Source: Stentor coeruleus
Lineage: Eukaryota; Ciliophora; Heterotrichea; Heterotrichida; Stentoridae
Direction of reading: 5' to 3'
DNA: 64,000 nucleotides
NCBI GenBank assembly: GCA_001970955.1
Contig: MPUH01000194.1
Location: 20,502 to 84,501, forward strand
The notes beneath the pieces were generated by a model, which worked only from the letters and a program-made list of their open reading frames with translations, was not told where the DNA came from and did not search any database. Of the stretch, positions 20,087-30,620 are shown piece after piece (the stretch's first letter is position 1; each line of letters opens with the position of its first letter). The position numbers were made by a program, and so were the translations under genes.

Positions 20087-20914
20087 ATGAACATGACTGA
20101 AATTGGGATTTATGCCCTTCTTGTAGGGTTTCCTAGAGCAGCAACAGACTTAAACTTATCTGAAGTTGAATTGAAGCAATCTATTATCAATCTTGCTTTA
20201 GAAAAGCCTAAATTCTTATCAAAAGTTCGTCAGGTAATACTAGAAAAGGGCATGAAGGAAAACACAAAAACTGCCTCTAAGTATTTTGGTATATCTGAGT
20301 ACTTAATTATTGATATGCTTAGAAAATACTTGTCTAACGAAGCGAATTCTAAGGAAAATACTATTTACCCATACGATACTTTTGACAGATTCACTCAAAC
20401 ATGTGAACTCCCACAAAAACATTGGATGCATGTTGCTTCTCAAACTGACCTTCCATACAAAGTTCCTAAAAAAACATATAACACTTTAGAAAAAATAGAA
20501 GAACTTAGGAAATCTGATAAAGGTACTGATAGCAATGTTTCTTCAAGTAGCATGGAAAAGTGGAAAGATAAAATTAAAAAATCACTTTTCCAAGAAATGC
20601 ATATACAACAAATTTACATAGAAGGTAAAAAGGATAAGTTCATAATGGATATAGACACAATTCTGGTTGAATTTTATAAAACAGAAAAACCNTGGTATTG
20701 TGTGTTTTTATAAATACAAATTTACATAGAAGGTAAAAAGGATAAGTTCATAATGGATATAGACACAATTCTGGTTGAATTTTATAAAACAGAAAAACCA
20801 ACTGATGAGAAACTTAAGAAGAAGTGCATAGAAATTGTTCAGTTTTCTGATGCTAGTATCAAGGTTTCAGACAACTGGGTTAGCAAATTTAAATCTTATT
20901 ATCAATTAGGATAA
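20087..20914 (+). CDS. Hypothetical helical protein (interrupted by an assembly duplication)
   Basis: The start is the ATG at 20087 (MNMTEIGIYALLVGFPRAA). The frame appears to stop near 20713 only because of an unmerged assembly join: 20608-20691 is repeated at 20716-20799, with an N and 23 stray bases between. Skipping the extra copy, the frame continues to TAA at 20912-20914, giving about 240 residues. The N-terminal 90 residues are helical with repeated KYFGISEYLIIDMLRKYL-type elements that could be a helix-turn-helix. The C-terminal part is mixed polar. No family recognised. It starts about 100 bases from the divergent tRNA-Lys gene. Confidence 0.6.
20608..20799. other. Assembly join: N with duplicated 84-bp segment
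   Basis: Bases 20608-20691 equal 20716-20799. Between them are the N at 20692 and 23 bases found in neither copy. It artificially truncates the surrounding gene. Confidence 0.9.
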
Positions 20915-21675
20915 CAAATAGTTTTTCATCTAATAAAAAGTTTGTGTTAGAAAATAAACAAGAATCCGCTATAATTTTATTGAATCGGATTCAACTGTTT
21001 ATATTATCATTTTATTGTAAATTCCTTTATAAATATATTTAATGTCCTTATAACAATTATAAGTACTTATTATTTAGTTTTCAAACCTTATATTTAATTT
21101 CAGATATCATTATATATATAAAATACTTTAAGATTTTTATTTATGATTTAAGATATTGTATAAAAGCTAATAAAAGTGCTGATGATAAAAATAATAGATT
21201 AATTATATAGTTTATTTTTTTTTAACTGGCTGAAATTAGATTGGAAAAGTTAATCTTTAATATGCTGCTTAATATTTTTTTTTGAATTTTAGTACATTAA
21301 TATTATGCAAAAAAAATTACTGATGAGAGATAGGAAGGGTAAGAAAATAATATATGAAATGTATGACATTTAAGCTTATAATGATACATAAAAAGAATTA
21401 TTAAATATAATATATTTTTGAAAATATTTAATTATGATAATCAGGTTTTCGTATTAATGAATATTTTTAGAGATTTATGGCTTGTAAAATTAATTAGCGT
21501 TGATTAATATAATATTAATAATTATGAAAAACTTTAATTTTGTTTGATCTCTAAACAAATATTCAATAGCTTTATTTATTTTCCATACTTTATTATATAC
21601 TAACTATAATCATTTATCTAAATTGATTTATTTCACTCTCTTTTTAGTAATCCAGTTGCAATATATAATAAAATC
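20915..21675. other. AT-rich intergenic spacer
   Basis: Very AT-rich, with no frames, tRNA or repeat recognised. Confidence 0.55.
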
Positions 21676-22053
21676 ATGAAATGCTTTAAGAGGCAAAACT
21701 CTGAAGATTCTGAAAAGCTTAACTACTTTATTTCCTTTTCACCACTAAAAGAAAGTGTTGTTCCTGAAAGTGTTGTTCCTGAAAGTCCTCTTTTGAGTCC
21801 TCAATTCTTTAATACAAATTCTTTAAGCCCAAATTATCAATCAAAACTAAAACTCAAGTCAATCAAGTCAATGACTGAAATGCTTGAATCAGAAAGGCAC
21901 CGAAGAGAAGAAAGTGGACCAGATTTAGGTTCAGAAATTAGATCAAGAAGCTTAGAACCTCCAAAAAATGAAAAGTATAAAAAACATAAGGATCAGCTAA
22001 AAATTTCGAAATTATCCAAGCACAATCGATCAAGATATTGCATAATTTATTAA
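21676..22053 (+). CDS. Small basic, disordered protein
   Basis: A 125-residue Ser/Lys/Glu-rich protein without predicted domains. Start MKCFKRQNSEDSEK; the C-terminus is basic. The segment ESVVPESVVPES is caused by a 15-bp tandem duplication (gaaagtgttgttcct, about 21749-21785). Ser-Pro sites (FSPLKES, LLSPQ, SLSPN) suggest phosphorylation. The gene is isolated, with about 760 bases of spacer upstream and 310 downstream. It ends in TAA. A real but lineage-specific gene is likely; no function can be given. Confidence 0.5.
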   Translation: MKCFKRQNSEDSEKLNYFISFSPLKESVVPESVVPESPLLSPQFFNTNSLSPNYQSKLKLKSIKSMTEMLESERHRREESGPDLGSEIRSRSLEPPKNEKYKKHKDQLKISKLSKHNRSRYCIIY

Positions 22054-22366
22054 AATAGAATCTAGTTACTAATTAGTATATAAATTCTTGATAAATAAGA
22101 AATGTTTGAGAAGTAAATCCAAAGTTTAAAAGCTTGAATTTGTTTAAAAAAAATAAAATTTGATATTAAAGCTGTATTAGGATAAAATAAGTTGATGATT
22201 TATCAATAAATATTATATTTAGAAACTCTATATATATTTTATTTCAATGACTAAAAATACTTATAACATTTTAATCCATACTTTTGAAATATATAAAGTA
22301 TATAATATCATTGATATTTCCTAACCCATTTAAGATTATAATATAAATCACCTATAGTATACTTAA
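22054..22366. other. Spacer between convergent genes
   Basis: AT-rich; nothing recognised. Confidence 0.5.
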
Positions 22367-23227
22367 CTAATCTGTTACTTTATTAGCTTTATAAGTTTGC
22401 AAAAGAGAAATTAAATTGAAGAATTTATCTCTGACAGCATCAGACATCATTGCAATATCTACACTATTCACAACATTCAAATCGATATAAGAAATAACAA
22501 ACCCAATATGCTCTGAATTAGGCTCTTTATTTTCATCCTATATAATATTCACCAAAATAAGATCAATAATACATTGGATTAATTTGCTAAAAAATCTACC
22601 TCGAAGTGGTCCCATACTAATAACTTGCATCAAATTGGTAATCCCATCATCATCAATAAATTTCCTTTGCCTCTCAGTACAATTTTTATATATCCTTGCA
22701 CAAGTTATAACACAAACTTGCCTGAATTCGAATTTTTCATCTAAAAACATTGGAAGAACCAAATTAAAAAACTTAAGTTCAACAAGGTTTTTTCTAATAC
22801 TCCTTTCTTCAGATATCGTTAAATAACTAAAAAGAATCATAACTTGTTCAACTTTATCTTGTTTACCTTCTTGGATAACCTTTACTAAATCAGGTAGGAT
22901 TTCTGCTAGAAAAGGGATTGTTTCTTGTGGATATCTTTTACATGCTCTTGATAAATATTGTAAGGCAACAGAACCTATAGTCCTTGGTCGAAAAGTCCAT
23001 GAAGGAACAGGTTTAATATCAAAAACACTTTGCTGGTTTGATATAAGGGTGCAAATGACTTCCCAATTGCGCTTTTCTCTGCACATTTTAAGATAATCAA
23101 CTAAAGTTGTATCTGTTATTGAACGAAATTCATAGCTGCTGTCTTCAGTTTGATAGTCAAAACTTGGTTTTCTCAAGCTTTTTGTCTCTGCAATGAAAAG
23201 CTCAGACCTATTTTGGCAGCAACCCAT
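22367..23227 (-). CDS. N-myristoylated armadillo-like protein (two exons)
   Basis: I start at the ATG at 23227, because it gives MGCCQNRSELF, a typical N-myristoylation/palmitoylation start; an in-frame ATG at 23254 would bury it. The apparent stop at 22538 is removed by a 15-nt intron (22538-22552). The frame then runs another 56 codons to TAG at 22367-22369, giving about 281 residues. The body consists of armadillo/HEAT-like helices (LVELKFFNLVLPMFLDEKFEFRQ, ITNLMQVISMG). It is probably a membrane-anchored scaffold. A different MGC-starting protein sits at 50626-51390, so lipid-anchored small proteins recur in this genome. Confidence 0.75.
22538..22552 (-). other. 15-nt intron (minus strand)
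   Basis: On the minus strand GTGAATATTATATAG; GT...AG, A at position 10. Removal extends the armadillo-like frame by 56 codons. Confidence 0.88.
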
Positions 23228-23352
23228 AGTTTTTATAAACCTTAATATATACAAGTCAATCTTTAACAGAATAATATTAAGTTATTGATATGCAACGCTT
23301 AATGCATGTATAGTATAATACATTTTCTATAGGAATATTTGATTATTCTTAA

Positions 23353-25431
23353 ATGACGTATATAAAAATGACGTCGAACATGAGAAGATTGGATGTGATT
23401 AGAAATCATTTATCATCCAAGTTCCCTACAATGCCTTTCGATGATACTTTAGAAAAGTATAGGCAAAGAACTCCTAGTTTCAATAAGGATAGTTTGTTTG
23501 CTATCTACATGGGAAGTCACCACAAGCTTATAAGAATGCTCAGAGAATCATCTAAAAATAGTCCTCTGATTAACCATACCGCTTATACATTTGGGTCAAG
23601 GGAAGATAAACATCAACAAATTTATAGAATAGTTGGTGAGATATACACTAAAGCACCTTTAACTTATGAACAAGATTTACAAGACCCTACAAAAAAATTG
23701 AGCATATTACAAGCATTATGTGAATTTGATATTGCTTCTGGAACTCGCTGTATTGTTCATATGAGTTTATATATCGATACTATACAAAATCTAGGAACTG
23801 CAAAGCATAGAACTCGTATTGATAGAGCTTATAAGCTTTTAGACTATGGATCATTTGCTATGACTGAACTTGGTCATGGTTCAAATGTTGCAGGACTTGA
23901 AGTTATAGCTAATTATGATAAAAAAACAAGAGAATTTATTATAAACTCACCTACAAAAACTTCAGCTAAATGGTGGATTGGAGCAGTGGGGAAGACTGCG
24001 AATATGTCAGTGGTTTGGGCACAGTTGATAATTGATGGGGATAATAAAGGTGTTCATGTTTTTCTTATTCAAATAAGAGATTTTGATACTCATGAAGCTT
24101 GTAAAGGAGTGATATTAGGTGATTGTGGAGAAAAAAATGAGTTAAATGGTATCGATAATGGGTTTATTATTTTCAATAATTATAGAGTTCCTTATGATTG
24201 CTTATTAGACAAATACTCTATGATTAATGAAGAAGGGAAGTATAAAAGCCCAATAAAAAACAAACAGAAACGCTTAGGGATAATGTTAGCAGGTCTATTA
24301 AGAGGTCGTTTTGCTGTATCTTCCGCATCAGAAATCAGCCTTAGAAATGCTCTGACTATTGCTTTGAGGTTTGGAGCTATAAGAAAACAATTCGGTGAAC
24401 CAGAAAAAAGTATTCTTGACTACCAAACTCATAGAACAAGACTTATCCCTCATTTCTGTAGAATGTTCGCAATAAGATCCGGCTTGCATTATCTTTTAAG
24501 TTACCTTCGTACAAATTCTATTTTATTTTATAAAGATCCAGAATGTGAAGAACTCAATGAACTTCATGCAATTTTAAGTGTATTTAAAAGCCTTGCTAGT
24601 ACATACGCTTTTAATGGTATTCAAGAATGTAGAGAAAGTACAGGTGGACATGGATACTCTGCTCATTCTGGTTTAGCACGTCTTCGTGGAACAGCTGATG
24701 TTTTAATGACTTGGGAAGGTGACAATACAGTTCTTGTACAACAAACAAGTAAGTATATATTAAAACAAATCCAAAGATTACTAAAAGGTGCGAAAAATAC
24801 TTCAACCACACTTCAATTTGTTAGACTAGACTATGAAATCTCACTTTGGCCTATAAATTCTTTACAAGATTTGACTACAGAAAATATTATTAAGGTTTAT
24901 CAGGGGTATATCAATTGTATTGCCAAGCAAACAATGCAAAAACTTCAAGAAAATATTCAGAAATACGATAATACTACTGATGTATGGAATAATTCACAAT
25001 CGTCTTATGCGCAAACTCTTGCTTCAGTTTATGGAGAGTTTTTATACTATCAAGAAATGGTTATTATGTGTAAGAGTATAGCAAATAATGATCGTTCTTT
25101 AGCTAGTATAATCATGAAAATTCCTGAACTTTATGTGATTGACTGCTGGGAAAGAAGGCAAAGGGTTTATGTTGATTTAGGATGTAAGGCTGAAAATTGT
25201 GCATTTCTAAGGGATAGACATATTGAATTATGTAATGAAATAGGAAACTGGGTATTACCAATAATAGAAACACTAGCTTCCTGTGATAATTTCATCGGCT
25301 CAGTATATGGATATACTGATGGTCAAGCTTATAACAGACTGATTGAAGCAGTTGAAAAAGAACAGGGTGTTTATGAAAAACCTACATGGTTATCTGACAT
25401 TAGAAATGTTCGCAAAGCTGCTAGTAGTTAA
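23353..25431 (+). CDS. Peroxisomal acyl-CoA oxidase with N-terminal PTS2
   Basis: A 692-residue flavoprotein for the first step of peroxisomal fatty-acid beta-oxidation: acyl-CoA plus O2 gives trans-2-enoyl-CoA plus H2O2. Landmarks are MTELGHGSNVAGLEV (FAD/substrate motif near residue 175), the middle beta domain, GGHGYSAHSGLARLR, and TWEGDNTVLVQQTSKYIL. The Glu455 in that last motif is the family's catalytic base. The C-terminal domain continues to near residue 680. Length is standard for the family. The N-terminus contains RLDVIRNHL at residues 12-20, an exact fit to the PTS2 consensus (R/K)(L/V/I)x5(H/Q)(L/A). The C-terminus, AASS, is not an SKL-type signal. So import is probably by the PEX7 route, as in some plant oxidases. 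Single exon; a second in-frame ATG at residue 6 is possible. Confidence 0.95.
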   Translation: MTYIKMTSNMRRLDVIRNHLSSKFPTMPFDDTLEKYRQRTPSFNKDSLFAIYMGSHHKLIRMLRESSKNSPLINHTAYTFGSREDKHQQIYRIVGEIYTKAPLTYEQDLQDPTKKLSILQALCEFDIASGTRCIVHMSLYIDTIQNLGTAKHRTRIDRAYKLLDYGSFAMTELGHGSNVAGLEVIANYDKKTREFIINSPTKTSAKWWIGAVGKTANMSVVWAQLIIDGDNKGVHVFLIQIRDFDTHEACKGVILGDCGEKNELNGIDNGFIIFNNYRVPYDCLLDKYSMINEEGKYKSPIKNKQKRLGIMLAGLLRGRFAVSSASEISLRNALTIALRFGAIRKQFGEPEKSILDYQTHRTRLIPHFCRMFAIRSGLHYLLSYLRTNSILFYKDPECEELNELHAILSVFKSLASTYAFNGIQECRESTGGHGYSAHSGLARLRGTADVLMTWEGDNTVLVQQTSKYILKQIQRLLKGAKNTSTTLQFVRLDYEISLWPINSLQDLTTENIIKVYQGYINCIAKQTMQKLQENIQKYDNTTDVWNNSQSSYAQTLASVYGEFLYYQEMVIMCKSIANNDRSLASIIMKIPELYVIDCWERRQRVYVDLGCKAENCAFLRDRHIELCNEIGNWVLPIIETLASCDNFIGSVYGYTDGQAYNRLIEAVEKEQGVYEKPTWLSDIRNVRKAASS

Positions 25432-25467
25432 TCAAATATATAGGCTACGGAATAATAAAGGAAATTA

Positions 25468-26676
25468 TTAAAACCCTCCTTCGATTTCTTCATTTATTTC
25501 TTCAATATCTTTTTCTATAACAACTGGCTTGGCTGAAGAATCTTCCTCAGGAGTTATTTCTTCTTTGATAATTTTCTCAACCTTTACTTTCACTTCTATA
25601 TTTATGTTTTCTTCTATTGTTTCTTTAGGTTTTTCTAATGATGATACATTAAGGTTTTCAATTAGAGGATTTTTTTCAATTGTGTTTATCTCAACACTTA
25701 TACTAGATTCTACATTATCAGTTTCCTTTTTAGGCTGACCTTCTATTTTAGACTCTTCCTGAGGCTTAGGATCATTTTTTTCAGATGTTTTTAATATCCT
25801 ATGTTTTGACTGTGGATTTTTAGGTTGACCAGCAGGTTTTTCAGGTACGAGAACTGGTTTTTCAAAGCTATTCAATACTTTTAAAGGAGAGCTTTCTGAT
25901 TTTCCAATGCTATAAGCTTTTTCATCTATTATATTTGAACTTACCTCCGAATGATCCGTGGCTTTTGCATGGTTCATCCTAACTTCTCCATTAACAACAA
26001 AGTTTTGTTTTTTTTCTTGATTTTTTTCACTATACACCTCAGGATTATTCTCTGACATAACTTCTTTTTCACTAACTTTAGGACTTAAAGATGTTTCAGA
26101 GTCTTTTACTTGTATATCTTCAAGTTTTGAAGGGTCTTCAGATCTATGTTTATGAATATTTTCTAATGAATAGCTTTCAAGAGGCGGAATATGCCCATAT
26201 CTACCTTCAACTGAGGCAAGTTTTACTAATCTTTTATGCAAACTAGCTTTAGAGATAGTTTTTTTATATCCTTGTTGTATTTTGAACTCATTTTCATGCC
26301 GTTTAGCACTTAGGTAGGATGGTTTTTCTATAAATCTTTTCACATAATCATAGTTTTCAGTCATGATTTTCTCAGCTTCTTTTTTTCTCTGTGAGAAATT
26401 TAACGACTTAGGCCCATAATTTTCTGATTGATTGGTTTTTCTCTCTTTGATCTGACTGAGTTTCATGAATAAAATGAAGTTTTCCCTATCGATTTCCTTT
26501 TGTTTGTCTACTTCTTGAGACAGTTTTCTAAGGTTTACTGAAATATGCTTGTAGATTGGTGAACGTATTGTGCTTTTAGAGCGCTTCTTGATGTCATCAA
26601 GGTGCTTTTTGTGAATTTTAATTGAGTGTTCATGATACCACCGATTTTCAAGACTTTCTCCGAACTGTTGAATCAT
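25468..26676 (-). CDS. CFAP97 (KIAA1430/hemingway)-like ciliary protein
   Basis: The 402-residue protein has its conserved part at the N-terminus. Residues about 10-80 carry LENRWYHEHSIKIHKKHLD, then KHISVNLRKLSQEVDKQKEI, then DRENFILFMKLSQIKER. This follows the CFAP97-domain pattern of a basic H-x-x-H helix, a linker and an I-x-R-E-N-x-x-L-x-x-K-x-x-x-I helix. The remaining 300 residues are low-complexity and acidic (Ser, Glu, Lys, Pro) and likely disordered. Family members act in assembly or motility of cilia and flagella. The ACOX gene ends 36 bases away on the other strand, so the two are convergent. Moderate confidence because the domain is short. Confidence 0.65.
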   Translation of the reverse strand: MIQQFGESLENRWYHEHSIKIHKKHLDDIKKRSKSTIRSPIYKHISVNLRKLSQEVDKQKEIDRENFILFMKLSQIKERKTNQSENYGPKSLNFSQRKKEAEKIMTENYDYVKRFIEKPSYLSAKRHENEFKIQQGYKKTISKASLHKRLVKLASVEGRYGHIPPLESYSLENIHKHRSEDPSKLEDIQVKDSETSLSPKVSEKEVMSENNPEVYSEKNQEKKQNFVVNGEVRMNHAKATDHSEVSSNIIDEKAYSIGKSESSPLKVLNSFEKPVLVPEKPAGQPKNPQSKHRILKTSEKNDPKPQEESKIEGQPKKETDNVESSISVEINTIEKNPLIENLNVSSLEKPKETIEENINIEVKVKVEKIIKEEITPEEDSSAKPVVIEKDIEEINEEIEGGF

Positions 26677-26899
26677 GCAAGAAAAAGTTTATTAGTATTC
26701 ATTAAGGATTTATGCTATAAAATAGTTTTTTAGATTAAAAAATGAAGCAGATATCCTATATGTCTTACTTTTAACAGTTGAACTTATTTCTGATATTCAG
26801 ATTTATACAAATACATTTTCTTTTTATATAATTTTTAGAAAATACTTTCACCTTTAAAATCATTCTTTCACAAAATAAAGCTAAATATCCTAAATTATA

Positions 26900-27880
26900 C
26901 TAAGGGAAGATATGACGTTCAAGATTTCTTCTGAAAATTTCTTCAATAGTTTCTTTACCACTCTTTTCAGACTTAAGCACATTAATAGTATCATTAATAC
27001 CCATTTGTATTTCAGTCTGAATCACCGGCTGAGTGAAATTCAATGGAATAGGTCCTCCTGGGAATTTCCCTGATGGATGAATAATATGCCTATAATGAGC
27101 TTTAGGATAAGCAGTCATAGCATTATAAGTAAACCAAATAGAACTATCATAAGATCTTATATGATATATTCTCATAAAAACATCAGGTGTTTTAAAACTA
27201 GTCTCATTTCCTAACATGGCATAAGGATCATCATAGATAATATCTACAATAATATTAGATTCATCTGTTAATTGTAAACATCTTTCTATAGCTGAAGATA
27301 CATCAAGGTTCATAATACATGCTCCATCTGCCCATGCATGACCTTCAAATATATGAGGAGGGAATACAAAAGGTACGGCAGATGAACACATAACAGCATC
27401 AATTGCAGCTTGACCTATAGATTCATTAAAAGTCGCAAATGTACCTAAGTCAAGGTTTGTTGAACCCATTGTAAAATTTCTTTGGACTCCGTTAATAAAA
27501 CTTTTTGTTACAAGTTTTTGGAGTGGTTCTGTATTGTAAACTCCTCTTTGGAAAAGAAGTCCATCTATAAGACCTAATTTCCATTCAACATAGATGTCTG
27601 AATTGTTTTGAACACTTCCCCAGAGGTTAATTAGAAATTCACTCATTTGGATCTCTTGACCTACAGGAAACTGGATTAAAGCTGCTGTGTTTATAGATCC
27701 TACTGAAATCCCACTTATGGCATTCCATTTTACATCTTCTGGATTGCTTAAGTTAGCCAGAGCCCAAATTGCCCCTGCTTCATAAGCACCTTTGCTACCT
27801 CCACCTTCTAGTGATAATGTTCTGCATACTTGGGCCGCTGACAGATGCAGAAGGCCTACGAGCATGAAAACCCTTAACAT
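26900..27880 (-). CDS. Secreted patatin-like phospholipase (copy 2)
   Basis: 326 residues. The signal peptide is MLRVFMLVGLLHLSAAQ, and the mature part begins VCRTLSLEGGG. The patatin elements are the oxyanion loop GGGSKGAYEAGA (with the usual Lys), nucleophile elbow GISVGS with Ser59, and ADGA with Asp185. Both catalytic residues are at the same positions as in the copy at 16493-17470, and the two proteins align without large gaps, so they are dispersed duplicates about 10 kb apart on opposite strands. Expected to deacylate lipids in the secretory or phagosomal compartment. Single exon, stop TAA. Confidence 0.93.
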   Translation of the reverse strand: MLRVFMLVGLLHLSAAQVCRTLSLEGGGSKGAYEAGAIWALANLSNPEDVKWNAISGISVGSINTAALIQFPVGQEIQMSEFLINLWGSVQNNSDIYVEWKLGLIDGLLFQRGVYNTEPLQKLVTKSFINGVQRNFTMGSTNLDLGTFATFNESIGQAAIDAVMCSSAVPFVFPPHIFEGHAWADGACIMNLDVSSAIERCLQLTDESNIIVDIIYDDPYAMLGNETSFKTPDVFMRIYHIRSYDSSIWFTYNAMTAYPKAHYRHIIHPSGKFPGGPIPLNFTQPVIQTEIQMGINDTINVLKSEKSGKETIEEIFRRNLERHIFP

Positions 27881-28110
27881 TTTATTATTTCACCAGCAAA
27901 ATCAGTCTAAAGTATTATGGTATTTTTAATTGCAAATCATAATGAAATATAATGTAAAGAGAATCTGAATATTATTTAAGACTATATGATAATGTTTTGT
28001 TATGAAATATCAATTTTTTAATCTTAAAATTCTTAACTATCAATTTATTGGAAGATTATTATGTTTTAGGTTAGGAGATTAAAATATTAAACTAAGATTT
28101 AATTGAGATT

Positions 28111-30063
28111 TTAATAAATCCTCATAGTATTTTCGTTTGGTAAGACTCTGAGCTTTATAATACCAAAAGTAAAATCTTGTCCAATTAGAGTTATTACTGC
28201 ATATTTCTTCGTAGATGTAAATGCAAAACTTTTTTGATTGCATCTATTAATATCTTTACTATTGAAATTTATCATGTTAATTTCGCCGCTATCGAAATAC
28301 ATAAAATATTTGCACCCTAATTGTGAAATCATATATATATTCAATTCATTAACTCCATAAATAGTACATACTTCCTTTTTAGTATTAATATCTCTTAAAA
28401 TCAATGTTCTATAGTCTAAAATACAACAATATTGTCCATCATTACTAAGAGAAATTTTATGATTTCCTAAATGGTTTTCTAATACAGCTTTTATTGTTTT
28501 AGACTCAATATCCCAAATAATTATTTTCAAATCAGTAGTTGAAACTAAACAGAATTTCTTATTTAAACTTATATCTAAACAAGTAATCTCTGAGGACCCT
28601 GATTTAAATAATCCTAAATATTTTTGAGCCCTTAAATCCCATATTGTAAAGTAATAAATAGGACCTGGCAACGAAAAAAACACAGATATCAAAATACATT
28701 CTCTTGTTATACTAGAATAAGCATGGAGTAATAAACTTGAAAATAATGGTGTGCATACACAAGATTTAGTCTGTATATCGATCTCATAAAAAAATTCATT
28801 TTGATAATTATAAATTAAAGAATTGCTATCTGAGTTTAAACAAAGATTTGAAGCATGCTCATATTGAATTGTCTTAATTTTTTTCTCTCTTTTCCAAGTA
28901 ATATAATCATATAAAGTTGCAGTTTTAAGCAATGAATCTGTAATGATAATTTTATGAGAAGTTTTTGTAATGATAAAACTTACTGATCCTTGTGAAAAGT
29001 TATGCATTTTTGTTTTAGGTATGCAAAAACTTGATTTTTCATAATTCGATTTTGGATTCGATGCAAATTTAGACAAGAAAGTCTCACATTGAGTTTCAAA
29101 GTCTGTCAAATTATTCTGTTTTTGTTGAATGCATTGATTTTTAATATTAGCAATTTTTTCCAATGCTTCATCAGTTTTTGTAAAAACTTTAACTCTAAGT
29201 TCTTTGAATGTCCCATGATCTTTTTCAGTTGATTCTTCAATAGCTTTTTTTATATCCCATACTTTTATAGTGCAATCTTTAGACAAAGATATTAAAATAT
29301 CATTATTATCGTCGAAAGCAAGTTTGATAATATTTAGTCCATGCCCTTCAAGAATACAGACAAGGCATAGCTTTTTAACATTCCATATTCTAATTATTGG
29401 ATCAAAATCTTTTTCAAAATGATCTCCACCTGATACTAAAAAGTTATCTTTTATAAAAATTAAACGAGAAGCCGCGCTTTTATGACTAAGCAAATCACAT
29501 TTATGCTTCACTTTATGAAAATTCCACAAAGCAATTTTTCCATTGATAAACCCATAAGCTAAAAACTTACAAGTATTTTGTATGGCAAGGGATCTTAACC
29601 CATTACCTTTTAAAGAAATCAGTGAAAAGCATTCATTTGTAACTTGACTCCATGCAAGAGCTTCTTTTTTTGTTATAAAAAACACCCATTGATTATCTGC
29701 ACTGATCTCTAAACCCACAATTTGATCTAAGCATTTAAAAACTCTTATAATATTTTTGTCTTTATATGAATGAACTCTTATCCAATAATTCGATACTCCA
29801 ACTATTAATTTATTATCTTGTGAAAGTTTTAAAAGTTGTATTGAATTATCACAATATCCATAGTCTAGATTGAATTGGCTTAAAAGACCTTCTCGAAGAT
29901 TTTCTATATTTTCTTCCATTAAAAATGCATAGGAAACTTTTGCGGCGAAGGTTTCTTGAAGATTAGTTCTTGGGAATGACTGATATGTGACTAAACAAGG
30001 CAAATTTAACTCGGAATTTGCTATTGAGTTTAATGCCCTTAGGCGAGATTTTTTTCCCCCCAT
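28111..30063 (-). CDS. WD40-repeat protein, cluster member A
   Basis: 650 residues; MGGKKSRLRALNSIAN could be myristoylated. After a 60-residue helical N-terminus come WD40 blades, clearest around LSHKSAASRLIFI, then IIRIWNVKKLCLVCILEGHG, then LISLSKDCTIKVWDIKKA. An inserted helical stretch (about residues 275-340, rich in Lys, Glu and Gln) precedes a second propeller half that ends near the C-terminus. The spacing GH-x(23-27)-WD is conserved only in the first propeller; the second is diverged. Beta propellers of this kind are binding platforms; no partner can be named. It is the leftmost of a cluster of WD40 paralogues spanning 28.1-41.4 kb and is the closest relative of the decayed copy at 32950-33700. 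Confidence 0.85.
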   Translation of the reverse strand: MGGKKSRLRALNSIANSELNLPCLVTYQSFPRTNLQETFAAKVSYAFLMEENIENLREGLLSQFNLDYGYCDNSIQLLKLSQDNKLIVGVSNYWIRVHSYKDKNIIRVFKCLDQIVGLEISADNQWVFFITKKEALAWSQVTNECFSLISLKGNGLRSLAIQNTCKFLAYGFINGKIALWNFHKVKHKCDLLSHKSAASRLIFIKDNFLVSGGDHFEKDFDPIIRIWNVKKLCLVCILEGHGLNIIKLAFDDNNDILISLSKDCTIKVWDIKKAIEESTEKDHGTFKELRVKVFTKTDEALEKIANIKNQCIQQKQNNLTDFETQCETFLSKFASNPKSNYEKSSFCIPKTKMHNFSQGSVSFIITKTSHKIIITDSLLKTATLYDYITWKREKKIKTIQYEHASNLCLNSDSNSLIYNYQNEFFYEIDIQTKSCVCTPLFSSLLLHAYSSITRECILISVFFSLPGPIYYFTIWDLRAQKYLGLFKSGSSEITCLDISLNKKFCLVSTTDLKIIIWDIESKTIKAVLENHLGNHKISLSNDGQYCCILDYRTLILRDINTKKEVCTIYGVNELNIYMISQLGCKYFMYFDSGEINMINFNSKDINRCNQKSFAFTSTKKYAVITLIGQDFTFGIIKLRVLPNENTMRIY

Positions 30064-30566
30064 TTTATATTGAAATAGTTAGAGATCCTGGATAATCTGA
30101 TAAGAATAAGAAGCTCAATAATGATTTTTTAATAAAAATCATGTTTTTAAAAGTATTTTTAATTTTATTTGATTCAACAATACTTTGATCAAACTAGTTT
30201 TTGCTTTATCTAATATATCTTAATATATTAATCTGTTTTATCAGAATATATTTTCCTCATTTTATATTTTTATAATCTTATCCTCAAGCTTCTTTGCATA
30301 TAAAAATACCCAATATTTAGATTTACCTGTTCCAGTCTAGTACAATCACTTCTGCCTTAATTACTTATCATTCTACCTTTCCTAAGATTTATCAAAAATA
30401 TAGTTCCAAAATATAATTTATATAATAAAATGGAATCGAATCTTTTGTACAATGAATCTGAAAGACTAGAAACTCAGATTCAANTAAGTTAAACTATATT
30501 TTCCTAATAATACACAATAAAAATTATTCCATAACTTGATTTGTTAGATATTCTAAATATAATAAA
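30064..30566. other. Divergent intergenic region with an assembly join
   Basis: This is the shared upstream region of WD40 genes A and B. It includes an N at 30484 flanked by two copies of the first 64 bases of gene B's 5' end (30420-30483 and 30557-30620). The ATG at 30430 therefore belongs to the artefactual copy and the usable start is at 30567. Confidence 0.7.
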
Positions 30567-30620
30567 ATGGAATCGAATCTTTTGTACAATGAATCTGAAA
30601 GACTAGAAACTCAGATTCAA
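30420..30620. other. Assembly join: N at 30484 with 64-bp duplication
   Basis: Bases 30420-30483 equal 30557-30620. The N at 30484 is followed by 72 bases of distinct sequence before the second copy, so one of the two contig ends may be a haplotype or misjoined end. Confidence 0.85.
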
